Positions 28,569 through 37,419 of a stretch of 64,000 bases of DNA are shown piece by piece. Source of the DNA: Myxococcus fulvus (GTDB taxonomy: Bacteria > Myxococcota > Myxococcia > Myxococcales > Myxococcaceae). Below the pieces are notes generated by a model that was given only the letters and a program-made list of their open reading frames with translations, was not told where the DNA came from and ran no database searches. The stretch spans positions 1,302,001 to 1,366,000 of the forward strand of contig NZ_FOIB01000001.1 of assembly GCF_900111765.1 (NCBI RefSeq). The letters run 5' to 3'. A program made the position numbers and the translations under genes. Position 1 is the stretch's first letter. Every line of letters starts with the position of its first letter.

Positions 28569-29957
28569 CTACTTCGACTCCGGCAGCGTCCAGTCGAAGA
28601 AGAACCGGTGCGCGCCACCCGGCGCGCTGTCCAGCCAGCCCGTGATTCGCTCGCTGCGCGCGAGCAGCGGCCCCAGCTCGGAGCTCACCGCGAACATCGC
28701 CGCGAGGTTCTCGTCCGACAGCACGTCCGCCAGCGACACCTGGGACAGCCCGCGCGCGAGCAGCTTGGGGTCCAGTGAGAAGTCCGCCGCGCGCTCCAGC
28801 TTCGCCGTCGTCTCCGGCAGCGCCGCCATCGTCGCCTGCGTCACCGCGTCGTCGTTGCCCACCACCAGGTGCTTGCCCTTCTGCCGCACCTGCACCGTGC
28901 CGCCCTTCACCGTCAGCGCCCAGCCATCCTCCAGCGCCTTCGCCCCCGGCAACTTCCCCAGCGGCTCCAGCGCGCTCTTCATCGCCGCCGCGTCCTTCAC
29001 CTCCGCCGCCAGCGCCTGCTTCACCGCGAAGAAGCGCGCCTCCGGCGCCCTGAGCGAGCCACGCACCTGCACGTTGCTCATGCTCACCAACATGTTGCCC
29101 GTCAGCTGCTTCGCCACCGCGTCCGTCGTCGCCTGCACCTGCTCCTTCGGACACGACGCGCACAGCGACTGGATGTTCGCCCTGAGCGAACCCACCGCCT
29201 GGGACACCCCCGCCGGCGCCACCGCCACGCGCGAGAACAACAGCCCCTCCGGCTTCATCGCCGCATACGGGCTCGCCGCCTTCGCCTGGAACGGCGGCAA
29301 CGGCAGCTTCGTCGTCGTGCCGTCCACCTTCAGCCCCGTCGCGTTGCCGTCCAATCCCAACACCGCTCCACCGGTGGCCAGGAACGCCACCCCCGCCACC
29401 TTCCCCAGCCGCGCATCCGCCGCGGGCGCCTTGCCCACCAGCTTCACCGACTCCTTCAAGAGCGCCGCCCCGCCCTCATCCGTCGCCCCGTACGCGCAGA
29501 CGTCCGTGCCCTTGAGCGCATAGCCCATGGCCCCACCCGCCGAGCGCGTCGTGCTCACCGTCGTCACGCCCTTCGTCGTCGCCGACTTCGTCTCCTCACC
29601 CCCGGCCTGCGTCATCGCCTCGGCCGCCTTCGCCTGGAACACCTTCGCGTCCGACACCCGCATGCACGACACGCGGCCATCCGTGCGCAGCGACACCGTC
29701 GCCGGCCCCGCCGGGTCCAACCCCACCGCCGTCAACGTCTCCGGCCTGGTCGGGTCGATGGTCAGGAACGGGTGCAGCTCCGCGCGCCACGCCGCGGGCC
29801 TGAGCAGCGCCGCATGCGTGCCCGCGCGCTCCAGGAAGGCCGTGAGCCCCGCCAGCGCGTCCAGCTTGGGCACGTGGACCACCGTCTGGGCCTGGGCTGC
29901 GGAACGGGGCGCGGGAGCAGCCGCCAGCGTGGCGGCGAGGACGAGCGAGGAGAGCAT
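28569..29957 (-). CDS. Exported Ala/Lys-rich protein of unknown function
   Basis: A 462-residue protein with a signal peptide (MLSSLVLAATLAAAPAPRSAAQA). The mature part is a mosaic of helices with many Ala, Lys and Thr and a few pairs of cysteines (SLCASCPKE). Short repeated phrases (TVSLRTDGRVSCMRV, LTVKGGTVQVRQKGKHLVVGN) suggest two related beta/alpha modules, recalling DUF3352-like proteins, but that is a guess. GGAGGGC precedes the ATG by a few nt. No family is recognised with confidence. Confidence 0.62.
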   Translation of the reverse strand: MLSSLVLAATLAAAPAPRSAAQAQTVVHVPKLDALAGLTAFLERAGTHAALLRPAAWRAELHPFLTIDPTRPETLTAVGLDPAGPATVSLRTDGRVSCMRVSDAKVFQAKAAEAMTQAGGEETKSATTKGVTTVSTTRSAGGAMGYALKGTDVCAYGATDEGGAALLKESVKLVGKAPAADARLGKVAGVAFLATGGAVLGLDGNATGLKVDGTTTKLPLPPFQAKAASPYAAMKPEGLLFSRVAVAPAGVSQAVGSLRANIQSLCASCPKEQVQATTDAVAKQLTGNMLVSMSNVQVRGSLRAPEARFFAVKQALAAEVKDAAAMKSALEPLGKLPGAKALEDGWALTVKGGTVQVRQKGKHLVVGNDDAVTQATMAALPETTAKLERAADFSLDPKLLARGLSQVSLADVLSDENLAAMFAVSSELGPLLARSERITGWLDSAPGGAHRFFFDWTLPESK

Positions 29958-30180
29958 GCCCTCCGTGAGAGCAGCGCACCTCCACCCCTGTCAAGACACT
30001 CGCACCACCCGTGCCCTCGGAACCCGCCCGGGCCTCACCCGAACGGCCAGTGGTGGACGATGCGGGCCACTCCCCCTCATCCAGACCGCCGCGGGCACGC
30101 GGGCCCGGGGCCTCGAGCCCCAGGCGTCCGCCCGCACGGCATGTCGAGTCCAGCCGGGATGCGCTACGACTTCGAGCAGC

Positions 30181-30681
30181 TCAGAGTCGGCCCAGGTTGG
30201 CCCACTCGATCATCCGCTCCGCCAGGTCCTCGGTGTTGCGACGCAGGTGCGCCAGCTGGAGCACCTGGTCATCCGCGTCCGCGAGCGTCATGCGCCGCGT
30301 CAACAGCTCCGCGAAGCGCACCACCTGCGCGATGCTGATGCAGTCGGCGTCCTCCGACGCCCCGGCGAACCGCGCCACCTCCGCGTCCACCTCCAACTGC
30401 TCATCCTGCAGCGCCTTCACCAGCGCCGAGCGGGATACCGGCGTCTCGAACTCCTCTGGATTGCGCAGCTGACGACGCCACGGCTGGGACTCCCACCGCA
30501 CACGCGCGGGGTCCCTGATGACTCGGTTCCGCGAGGGCTGAATGCTCATCAAGGCCTGCATGCCGACCTTCGTCGGCGACCCGAAACTGAGTTCCATCAG
30601 TGCCCCCTCTCCACCACGGGGTCTGTCCACGAGCGTGACCGACTTCATTCGTTCCAGCCGTTGCCTTCCCGTCCTACCCAC
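30181..30681 (-). CDS. Hypothetical protein, strong RBS, GTG start
   Basis: A 166-residue protein without signal peptide or membrane segment. It has a basic N-terminus, a Pro-Arg-rich middle (SIQPSRNRVIRDPARVRWESQPW) and an acidic helical C-terminal half (DADDQVLQLAHLRRNTEDLAERMIEWANLGRL). I recognise no family. The GTG at 30681 is chosen because of a very strong AGGAGGTG at 7 nt; internal Met starts at 30648 and 30597 are less supported. The gene is divergent from the MMT-like gene. Confidence 0.6.
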   Translation of the reverse strand: MGRTGRQRLERMKSVTLVDRPRGGEGALMELSFGSPTKVGMQALMSIQPSRNRVIRDPARVRWESQPWRRQLRNPEEFETPVSRSALVKALQDEQLEVDAEVARFAGASEDADCISIAQVVRFAELLTRRMTLADADDQVLQLAHLRRNTEDLAERMIEWANLGRL

Positions 30682-30685
30682 GCGA

Positions 30686-30694
30686 CCACCTCCT
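30686..30694 (-). promoter_or_regulatory. Strong Shine-Dalgarno deciding a GTG start
   Basis: AGGAGGTGG on the minus strand, near-perfect match to the 16S rRNA anti-SD, with the core AGGAGG spaced 7 nt from GTG at 30681. It favours this start over internal ATGs. Confidence 0.7.
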
Positions 30695-30806
30695 CATTAC
30701 GCGCGAGCGGCCAAATCTTGATTGGAGCCACGGCGCCAAAGGGTTGCGTGCATGCGCCAGGAGTGCGTTGACACACGGCGGAGGGCCCGGGACAGTCGCG
30801 CGCGCC

Positions 30807-33800
30807 ATGCCGACCTATCCGTCATCACCTCGAGAGGCCTTCCACCTGCTGCGCGCGTTGTCGGAGGACCTGGCCCACGCCGAGCGTCGCGCCCAGGCGC
30901 GGGTGGAGCTTCGCGAGCTGGCGGAGCTGTCGCGCGACCAGCCCGAGTCGGCCCCGCTGCGGCTGGTGACCGTGACGGTGGCGGTGGGCGCCTCGCAGGA
31001 GCGGCTGGAGCTGTTCCTGCTGCCCTCCATCTTCGCCCCCGAGTCCTGGGCCTACACCTTCCTGGAGGGACTGCTCAGCGTCCCGTTGGATGAGTACGCC
31101 GGCAAGCGGCTGGTGGAGGTGGGCGCGGGCTCGGGGTGGATCTGCATCGCGCTGGCGAAGTTCACCCGGCTGGCGCACGTGCACGGCGCGGACCTCAACC
31201 CGCACTCGCCCGTCGTCGCGCGCTGCAACGCGTGGCTCAATGGGGACGAGACGCTGGTGTCGCGGCTGTCCTTCGCGGAGAGCGACCTGTTGCGCGGCGT
31301 CCCGACGCAGCCCTCGTGGGACTTCGTGGTGGGCTGCATCCCCCAGGTGCTGCGCACGGAGGAGCTGCCCGGGGAGTTGTCGCAGGCCGACGAGCAGGCG
31401 CTGTACGACCTGTCGAACTACTGCACGTTGCAGAACGTGTACGAGGACCACTTCGGCCTGGGGCTCATCGCGCGGCTGCTCGACGAGGCGCCCGAGCGAC
31501 TGGCGCTGACGGGGAAGCTGCTGCTCAACCTGGCGGGCCGTCCGGGCCGTCCCATCATCGAGCGCATGTTCACCCGGCGCGGCTTCTCCACGCGGGTGCG
31601 GGTGGCACGGCGGGTGCGGCAGGCGGCGGACACGGACATCCGTCCCCTGGTCGCGCTGGAGCAGCGCACCGGGCGCGAGTTCGAGTTCTTCATGGAGGCC
31701 CACAGCCCCGAGCCCCTGCGCGCCGCCACCGCGCTGGGCTGGCTGCAGTCGGGCCATGCCGTATGGCACGAGGTGGCCGTGTGGGAGGCGCACCTGTCGC
31801 GTCCTCGCGAGACGCTGGCCCTGCGCCAGTCGCTGCGAGGGCTGGGCATCCCCGCGCTGCAGGAGGAGCTCGACCTGGGCGCCGCCTCGCCCGAGCAGCT
31901 CGGCTTCGTCGCGGCGCTCTCGGAGCGGCTCGCGAAGGGGCCGCTGTTGCCGTACGCGCACGAGGCGGGGGACGCGTCGTTCCGGCGTCAGCTGGTGCGC
32001 TACCTGGAGCGCTACTTCGGCCTCAGGTTGTCGGCGGAGGAGCTGTTCGTCGCGCCCGAGCGAGAGCAGGCGGTGTACTCGCTCCTGCTCGCCACGTGCG
32101 ACGCGGGCGACGAGGTGCTGGTGTCGCGCAACCTCCACCCGCTCTACGCGCGGGCGCTGGAGAAGGCGGGCGTGCGCGCCACGGTGACGCACACGACGCT
32201 GGAGGAGATTCGCCGGCTGCTGTCCGCCTTCGACGTGAAGATGGTGCTGCTCACGGTGGAGAAGGGCGAGCGCACCAACCTGTCCGTGCTGCGCGACATC
32301 ATCGCGGAGGCGTCGCGGCGGGGCATCTGGGTGGTGCTGGACGAGAGCGCCTTCTTCAACATCACCGGCGAGGTGGAGCCGCTCACCCTCTTCGAGTTCC
32401 TGGCGCGCGAGCCGTACGCCCCCAACCTGGTCGTGCTCTACGGCCTGGTGAAGAACGCAGTGTGGCCGGACCTGGAGCTGACGCTGCTGCTCCCCGTGCC
32501 GGAGCCGCTGCGCGCGGACCTGGAGGTGGCGGCCGAGGTGACGTACTCGCGCATCAGCACGCTGGCGCAGTGGTTCTACGAGCGCACCTTCGCGGACCTC
32601 TTGTCCTTCCGCATCTCCTTCGCGGAGCCGGAGCCGCCCGGGCCCCGCCGTCATCCGGTGGCGCCGCTGCCGCGCTCCTCGCGCATCCAGGCGCTCTCGG
32701 CCTTCCCCGCCTTCGCGCCTAAAGTGTTCCGCGAGGACGACGCAGAGCTGGTGCGCCTGGACTACGGCGAGAACGAGGGGCCGCTGCCCGAGCCGCTCGT
32801 GGAGGGGCTCATCGCCGCCGCCGCCGCGCCCCGCGAGTCCGGCGCGCAGACGGGGCTCTCCGAGGCCGTGGCCGCCTTCCTGCTGGAGACGCGCGCCGTG
32901 CGCTACACGCCCGAGGAGCTGGTGCTCGCGCCGGGGGTCTGGCCGCTCATCCACCACCTGGGCGTCGCGCTCAAGAAGCGCCTGGGCCGCGCGCCCCGCG
33001 TCTTCCTGACGACGCCCTGCTACGGCGTGCTGCCGCCGACGTTCCTCTCCGCCGGGTGCCAGGTGGACCAGGGCACGCTGTCGGAGCTGCTCTCGCGACG
33101 AGGGCAGGGCGGCTTCGTCCCGGACGCCGTCGTCATCTCGCAGCCCTCCAACCCCACGGGCGTCTACGTGGCGCGCGAGGAGCTGGTGGCGCTCGCCAAC
33201 TACGTGGTGGAGCAGCGCTGCCTGCTGGTGTCCGACGAAATCTTCGGCCTGGTGAACCTCACCAGCCCCACGGCGGAGACGGTGCACAGCCCGGTGACGC
33301 TCGAGGGCGCGGTGCCGGGCGTGGGCGCGCGCACGGTGGTGCTGGGCGGCCTGTCCAAGGAGTTCGCCGCGGGCGGGCTTCGCGTCGGGTGGCTCGCCAC
33401 GAGGGACCGCGCGCTGGCCTCGGCGATGCGCGAGGCGGGCCCGGGCGTGCTGCACCTGGTCACCGCGCGCGCGGCGGCCTACCTGTACGCGGCCTATGCG
33501 CGCAGCCCGGACGGCCAGCTCCTCTACCCGGCGCGACACCGCTCCCTGCGCGCCTTCCTCACGAAGATGCGACGCGAGCTGGCGGAGAAGCGCGACCTGC
33601 TCGCGGCGGTGCTCCCGAGCGAGGCGCGCGCGGAGGTGGGTGACGCGGGCGGACTCTTCCTCGCGCCCCGGGTGACGTCCTGGCTGGGGCGCACGGTGGA
33701 CGGCGAGCGGCTCACGCCGGAGAGTCTGCCGCGCATCGTCTACGAGCACACGCACGTGGTGCTCAACGGCGGCCCCTGGTCCTCGGACCCGGAGCGGGTG

Positions 33801-33890
33801 CGCGCCGTCTTCTCCATCCCCCGCGACAAGCTGGTGAAGGCCTGCGAGCGATTGAAGGCCTTCGGCGCGAAGCTCCAGTCCTCCTCCTGA
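30807..33890 (+). CDS. Methionine S-methyltransferase homologue of plant type (methyltransferase + two aminotransferase-fold halves)
   Basis: A 1027-residue protein with the order and signature segments of plant methionine S-methyltransferase (MMT, about 1080 residues), which makes S-methylmethionine from methionine and SAM. Residues about 65-300 are a Rossmann methyltransferase with motif I VEVGAGSG (103-110). It has the MMT-like segments VGCIPQVL (175-182), LSNYCTLQN (202-210), FGLGLIARLL, NLAGRPGRPIIERMF and QAADTDI (272-278). Residues about 350-640 form an aminotransferase-like half (LDESAFF with Asp512; Lys549 nearby). Residues about 650-1020 form a second half with PLP-type motifs: Asn782 of SNPTG, Asp810 of SDEIF and Lys851 of GGLSKEF. 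Bacterial MmtN enzymes, in contrast, are only about 300 residues. Activity on methionine is inference. No RBS is obvious; the ATG at 30807 starts the conserved region. Confidence 0.85.
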   Translation: MPTYPSSPREAFHLLRALSEDLAHAERRAQARVELRELAELSRDQPESAPLRLVTVTVAVGASQERLELFLLPSIFAPESWAYTFLEGLLSVPLDEYAGKRLVEVGAGSGWICIALAKFTRLAHVHGADLNPHSPVVARCNAWLNGDETLVSRLSFAESDLLRGVPTQPSWDFVVGCIPQVLRTEELPGELSQADEQALYDLSNYCTLQNVYEDHFGLGLIARLLDEAPERLALTGKLLLNLAGRPGRPIIERMFTRRGFSTRVRVARRVRQAADTDIRPLVALEQRTGREFEFFMEAHSPEPLRAATALGWLQSGHAVWHEVAVWEAHLSRPRETLALRQSLRGLGIPALQEELDLGAASPEQLGFVAALSERLAKGPLLPYAHEAGDASFRRQLVRYLERYFGLRLSAEELFVAPEREQAVYSLLLATCDAGDEVLVSRNLHPLYARALEKAGVRATVTHTTLEEIRRLLSAFDVKMVLLTVEKGERTNLSVLRDIIAEASRRGIWVVLDESAFFNITGEVEPLTLFEFLAREPYAPNLVVLYGLVKNAVWPDLELTLLLPVPEPLRADLEVAAEVTYSRISTLAQWFYERTFADLLSFRISFAEPEPPGPRRHPVAPLPRSSRIQALSAFPAFAPKVFREDDAELVRLDYGENEGPLPEPLVEGLIAAAAAPRESGAQTGLSEAVAAFLLETRAVRYTPEELVLAPGVWPLIHHLGVALKKRLGRAPRVFLTTPCYGVLPPTFLSAGCQVDQGTLSELLSRRGQGGFVPDAVVISQPSNPTGVYVAREELVALANYVVEQRCLLVSDEIFGLVNLTSPTAETVHSPVTLEGAVPGVGARTVVLGGLSKEFAAGGLRVGWLATRDRALASAMREAGPGVLHLVTARAAAYLYAAYARSPDGQLLYPARHRSLRAFLTKMRRELAEKRDLLAAVLPSEARAEVGDAGGLFLAPRVTSWLGRTVDGERLTPESLPRIVYEHTHVVLNGGPWSSDPERVRAVFSIPRDKLVKACERLKAFGAKLQSSS

Positions 33891-34071
33891 CACCCCGCCG
33901 CCAACAGGGCGCGACTGTCCTCGGGTCGACGCCGGGGCCGTTCATGTGGGGACACAGACCCTGCCCCCACGGTGGATGGGGCGCTCCGGGTAATTCCAGC
34001 ATGATTGGTAATCCCAGGTAGGCCGACGGTCCGGCCCCGGGGGTCTTCCGTTTCCTGTCATGGGGGGTGTC

Positions 34072-35070
34072 ATGCCCAATCTGCTCGACCTGCCTCGGCA
34101 GGCGTTGATGGACCTGCGCTCGCGGCTGAGCCACCTGCCGTTGGTGTCGCAGCTGCCGTTGCGCAACGTGGTGCCGGACAGCCTGGCGTTGTCGAGCCCG
34201 GCGCCGCAGGACTCGGCGCTCTCGGACCCGGCGCGGGTGCTGGCGTGGCAGAAGGCGTGTGCGCGGTACGTGAAGCCGGGGCAGGTGGTGATGGACGTGT
34301 GCGCGGGGGCGGGCTTGCGCACGTTCGCCGCGGCGACGCGTCATCCGCGGCGGCTGTATGCGGTGGACCCCTCACGGCTGCTGGACACCACGCAGTGGGT
34401 GGCGCGGCGCAACGGGCTCGAGCACATCGACTTCGTGCGCGCGCAGCCGTGGAGCTTCCAGCCGCCGGAGAAGGTGGACGTGCTGCTGCACGAGCTGCTC
34501 GGCGAGGCGCTCTTCGACGCGGGGCTGGTGCCGAGGATGTTGGACTTGCGCTCGCGGCTGCTCAGGCCCGGCGGGCGCATCCTCCCCAACCGCTTCGAGG
34601 TCTTCGTGGAGCCGGTGCAGCTTCGCGACGAGGCGTGCCTGCCCTTCATCTGGAGCCAGCGAATCCCGGGCGTGGACTACAGCTGCCTGCAGACGCTGCG
34701 CGAGGCGATGAACCCGTCCTACTTCACGCGCGTGGTGCGCTCGTACGAGGTGGACCACCTGCTGTGCGAGCCGGAGCCCGCGTTCGCCTTCGATTTGGAG
34801 ACGATGACGGCGGACGGTCTGCCCCAGCGCGTGCGCTACGAGCGGCCGGTGATGGAGGCGGGGCGCGTGGATGGCTTCTGCCTGTTCTACAAGGTGGCCT
34901 TCGACGCGGAGCTGTCCTTCACGGTGTCGCCGTTGCGAGGCCAGAACCCCGCGGGCATGACGTTCTTGCGCGTGGACCCGCGCGACTTCGCTCGCAACGA
35001 GCTGTTGTCCTTCGAGCTGGAGCTGGCAGACCCGGGGGATGTGGGCACCTGGCGCTGGCACTTCCGCTGA
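34072..35070 (+). CDS. PRMT-like SAM-dependent methyltransferase
   Basis: A 332-residue protein resembling type I protein arginine methyltransferases in its fold. The SAM site is VMDVCAGAGLRTFAAA with the acidic YAVDPSRL after it. LLHELLGEALFDAGL is placed as the 'double-E' loop that holds the substrate guanidinium in PRMTs. LRPGGRILPNRFEVFVEPV matches the start of the beta-barrel. The cognate substrate (protein arginine or a small molecule) is unknown. The ATG at 34072 is favoured over one 12 nt upstream because GGGGTG lies just before it. It follows the MMT-like gene by 181 bp on the same strand; a link between the two is only positional. Confidence 0.72.
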   Translation: MPNLLDLPRQALMDLRSRLSHLPLVSQLPLRNVVPDSLALSSPAPQDSALSDPARVLAWQKACARYVKPGQVVMDVCAGAGLRTFAAATRHPRRLYAVDPSRLLDTTQWVARRNGLEHIDFVRAQPWSFQPPEKVDVLLHELLGEALFDAGLVPRMLDLRSRLLRPGGRILPNRFEVFVEPVQLRDEACLPFIWSQRIPGVDYSCLQTLREAMNPSYFTRVVRSYEVDHLLCEPEPAFAFDLETMTADGLPQRVRYERPVMEAGRVDGFCLFYKVAFDAELSFTVSPLRGQNPAGMTFLRVDPRDFARNELLSFELELADPGDVGTWRWHFR

Positions 35071-35158
35071 GGGAGCGGGCGGCAGTGCTCGCGGGTGGAC
35101 ACCCGGGGGGACTGGAGGGCTTCGCCCCCGTGGGACCGTGCCTAGGTTTCACCCCGGC

Positions 35159-35947
35159 ATGGGTTCCATTCGTGGGTGGGTGGTGGTGGGGGGCCTGCTG
35201 AGCGCCTTCGCGGCGCTGGGGCAGGAAGGGGGCGAGCGTCCTCGCACGGTGGCGGGCGTCTGCGGCAGCGCCAACTGGGTGTGCGTGGCCGAGTGCATCG
35301 AGCCCGAGTGCGTGGACCGCTGTCTGCGCGAGGGCTGCGAGCAGTCGCTGGACCGGCTCAAGGCCTGCACCTTGAAGGCGGGCTGCGCGGAGGACGACAC
35401 GCAGTGTTCGGCGAAGGCGTGCGGCAACACGTGTCAGAAGGCCTTCGAGCCCGCGCCGCCCAGTCCGGAGAAGGAGCAGAAGTCTCCGTGTGAAGGGCAG
35501 GCGGCCTCGTCCAAGCCCGTGCCCCAGAAGCTGGTGGGTGCTTGGAGGCTGGCGGCCGCGAGCCTGCCGTTGCAGACGGATGGGGGCTTCACGCGCATCG
35601 AGCCCCAGCCGCGCGCGGACTATGCGCGCACGCTGCAAATCACGCCCGAGGGGTGCTTCGTGCTGCGCACCGCGTTGAAGGACGCGACGCTGGGGCAGGG
35701 CAACCAGCTCGTCGTGCGTGCCTGGGGGACGATGGAGGTGCTGGATGACCACCACGTGAAGCTGCTCGCGAAGGATGGCCAGGCGGTGGGCCCGGTGTGC
35801 GGTGACAAGCGCGTCATCCCCCTGGCCCGCTCCAAGGTGAAGTTCAAGGGCGGCTCCTTCCGGTGGGACTTCGAGGAGGAGACGCTCACGTTGACGGTCG
35901 ACGACGCGACGAAGCAGACCTTCCAGTTCGAGCGCGAGGAGGAGTAG
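35159..35947 (+). CDS. Exported Cys-rich protein of unknown function
   Basis: A 262-residue protein with a signal peptide (GWVVVGGLLSAFAALG). An N-terminal Cys-rich region (residues 30-105, about 15 cysteines, with CVAECIEPECVDRCLREGCEQ) is followed by a beta-rich, lipocalin-like half (VGAWRLAAASLP, YARTLQITPEGCFVLRT, GSFRWDFEEETLTLTVDD). That half suggests a small ligand-binding barrel. No family can be named. The ATG at 35159 directly begins the signal peptide. Confidence 0.65.
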   Translation: MGSIRGWVVVGGLLSAFAALGQEGGERPRTVAGVCGSANWVCVAECIEPECVDRCLREGCEQSLDRLKACTLKAGCAEDDTQCSAKACGNTCQKAFEPAPPSPEKEQKSPCEGQAASSKPVPQKLVGAWRLAAASLPLQTDGGFTRIEPQPRADYARTLQITPEGCFVLRTALKDATLGQGNQLVVRAWGTMEVLDDHHVKLLAKDGQAVGPVCGDKRVIPLARSKVKFKGGSFRWDFEEETLTLTVDDATKQTFQFEREEE

Positions 35948-36033
35948 CGGCCCCGCGTAAAGACAGCGCGCCACGGGAGGCCGTCCTGCGCCATCATGGT
36001 GTGTCCCGTCGGGTGGGACGCACGGAGGCACGC

Positions 36034-37419
36034 GTGGCCGGGATGAACCAGGAGCGGATGGCGAGTGTGGACGCGCTGTGGTTCCACATGGAGGAGCCCG
36101 CCAACCTGATGATGATCACGGCCGTGCTCGGCTTCGAGGGCCGGCTGGACTTCGAGCGGCTGCGCGAGCTGGTGCGCACGCGCCTGGTGGAGTGTTATCC
36201 GCGCTTCCGCCAGAAGGTGGTGATGGGCCGGCTGGGTCAGCCGCAGTGGGAGGAGGCCCAGGACTTCTCGCTGGACGCGCACCTGCAGCGCCTCCAGGTG
36301 CCGGCCCCGGGAGACCGCGCGGCGCTGGAGTCCCTGGTGAGCGAGTGGATGAGCACGCCGCTGGAGCGCTCGCGTCCGCTGTGGCAGTTCCACGTGCTGG
36401 AGGGTGGGGACGGGGGCGATGTGCTGCTCGCGCGGCTCCATCACTGTCTGTCGGATGGCATCGCGCTGGCGCGGGTGCTGCTGACGCTCACGGATGGGGA
36501 CGGTGCGCAGGCGGTGGCGCCGGAGTCCTCGCGGACAGCGCCTCGTGAGGGGGGCCTCGCGAAGTGGATGCGCGGGGCGCGCGCGGTGGCGGGCACGGCG
36601 CGGACGGTGCTGCGCAAGGGCGCGGAGCTTGCCGCGGAGCCCATCCTCGCGGGAGACCTGGTGCGGCAGGGGGCGCTGGGGGCCGCGGCGCTCGGCAAGC
36701 TGATGGTGGTGACGCCGGACCCGCGCACGCCACTCCGGGGGCCCCTGGGGACTCGCAAGCGCGCGGCGTGGTCCTCGCCCATTCCGCTGGAGCGGGTGAA
36801 GGCCGTGGGCAAGGCCCTGGGCGGCACGGTGAACGACGTGCTGCTCGCGGCGCTGACGGGCGCGCTGCGGCGCTACCTGGAGGCGCGCAATGTCCCTCCC
36901 GAGGACCTGCATGCCGTTGTGCCGGTGAACCTGCGTCCGCTGGATGAGCCGGTGCCTCGTGAGCTGGGCAACCGGTTCGGCGTGGTGCTCCTGCGGCTGC
37001 CGGTGCATCTGGCCGAGCCTCGACGAAGGCTCCATGAGCTGTCGCGGCGCATGGACCTGGTGAAGAAGTCCCCCGAGGCGGTGGTGACCTTCGGCGCGCT
37101 GGAGTTGTTGGGCTACACGCCCGCGCCGCTGGAGCGGGTGGTGGTGGATGTCTTCGCCACGAAGGCCTCGCTGGTGGCCACCAACGTGCCGGGGCCCCGA
37201 CAGCCGGTGTCGCTCGCGGGCGTGAAGCTGCGCGCGCTCACGTTCTGGGTGCCCCAGGCGGGACACCTGGGGCTGGGGGTGAGCCTGTTCAGCTACGCGG
37301 GGCAGGTGACGGTGGGCGTGGCCGCGGATGAGCTGCGCGTGCCGGACCCGCACGCGCTCATCGACCACTTCCACGCGGAGCTGGAGGCGCTGAGCGACGT
37401 GGTGACGCAGGTCGCGTAG
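36034..37419 (+). CDS. Wax ester synthase / diacylglycerol O-acyltransferase (WS/DGAT)
   Basis: A 461-residue acyltransferase that joins acyl-CoA to a fatty alcohol or diacylglycerol to make storage lipid. The active-site motif HHxxxDG is intact as HHCLSDG (residues 136-142), with His137 as base. LWFHMEEPANLMMITAV near the N-terminus and the late NVPGPRQPVSLAG and SYAGQVTVGVAADE segments are typical of the family. Myxobacteria form lipid bodies in development, so storage triacylglycerol is the likely product. The GTG at 36034 has GGAGG 5 nt upstream. The stop abuts, without a gap, that of the convergent response regulator. Confidence 0.9.
   Translation: MAGMNQERMASVDALWFHMEEPANLMMITAVLGFEGRLDFERLRELVRTRLVECYPRFRQKVVMGRLGQPQWEEAQDFSLDAHLQRLQVPAPGDRAALESLVSEWMSTPLERSRPLWQFHVLEGGDGGDVLLARLHHCLSDGIALARVLLTLTDGDGAQAVAPESSRTAPREGGLAKWMRGARAVAGTARTVLRKGAELAAEPILAGDLVRQGALGAAALGKLMVVTPDPRTPLRGPLGTRKRAAWSSPIPLERVKAVGKALGGTVNDVLLAALTGALRRYLEARNVPPEDLHAVVPVNLRPLDEPVPRELGNRFGVVLLRLPVHLAEPRRRLHELSRRMDLVKKSPEAVVTFGALELLGYTPAPLERVVVDVFATKASLVATNVPGPRQPVSLAGVKLRALTFWVPQAGHLGLGVSLFSYAGQVTVGVAADELRVPDPHALIDHFHAELEALSDVVTQVA

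Noticed and set aside
30825..33893. A 1022-residue minus-strand frame opposite the MMT-like gene
   Set aside because: Its composition is Arg/His/Gln-rich shadow coding; the plus strand has all conserved motifs.
30807..35070. A natural-product gene cluster around the two methyltransferases
   Set aside because: No PKS, NRPS, RiPP precursor or tailoring cluster is present; neighbours are ordinary or unknown genes.
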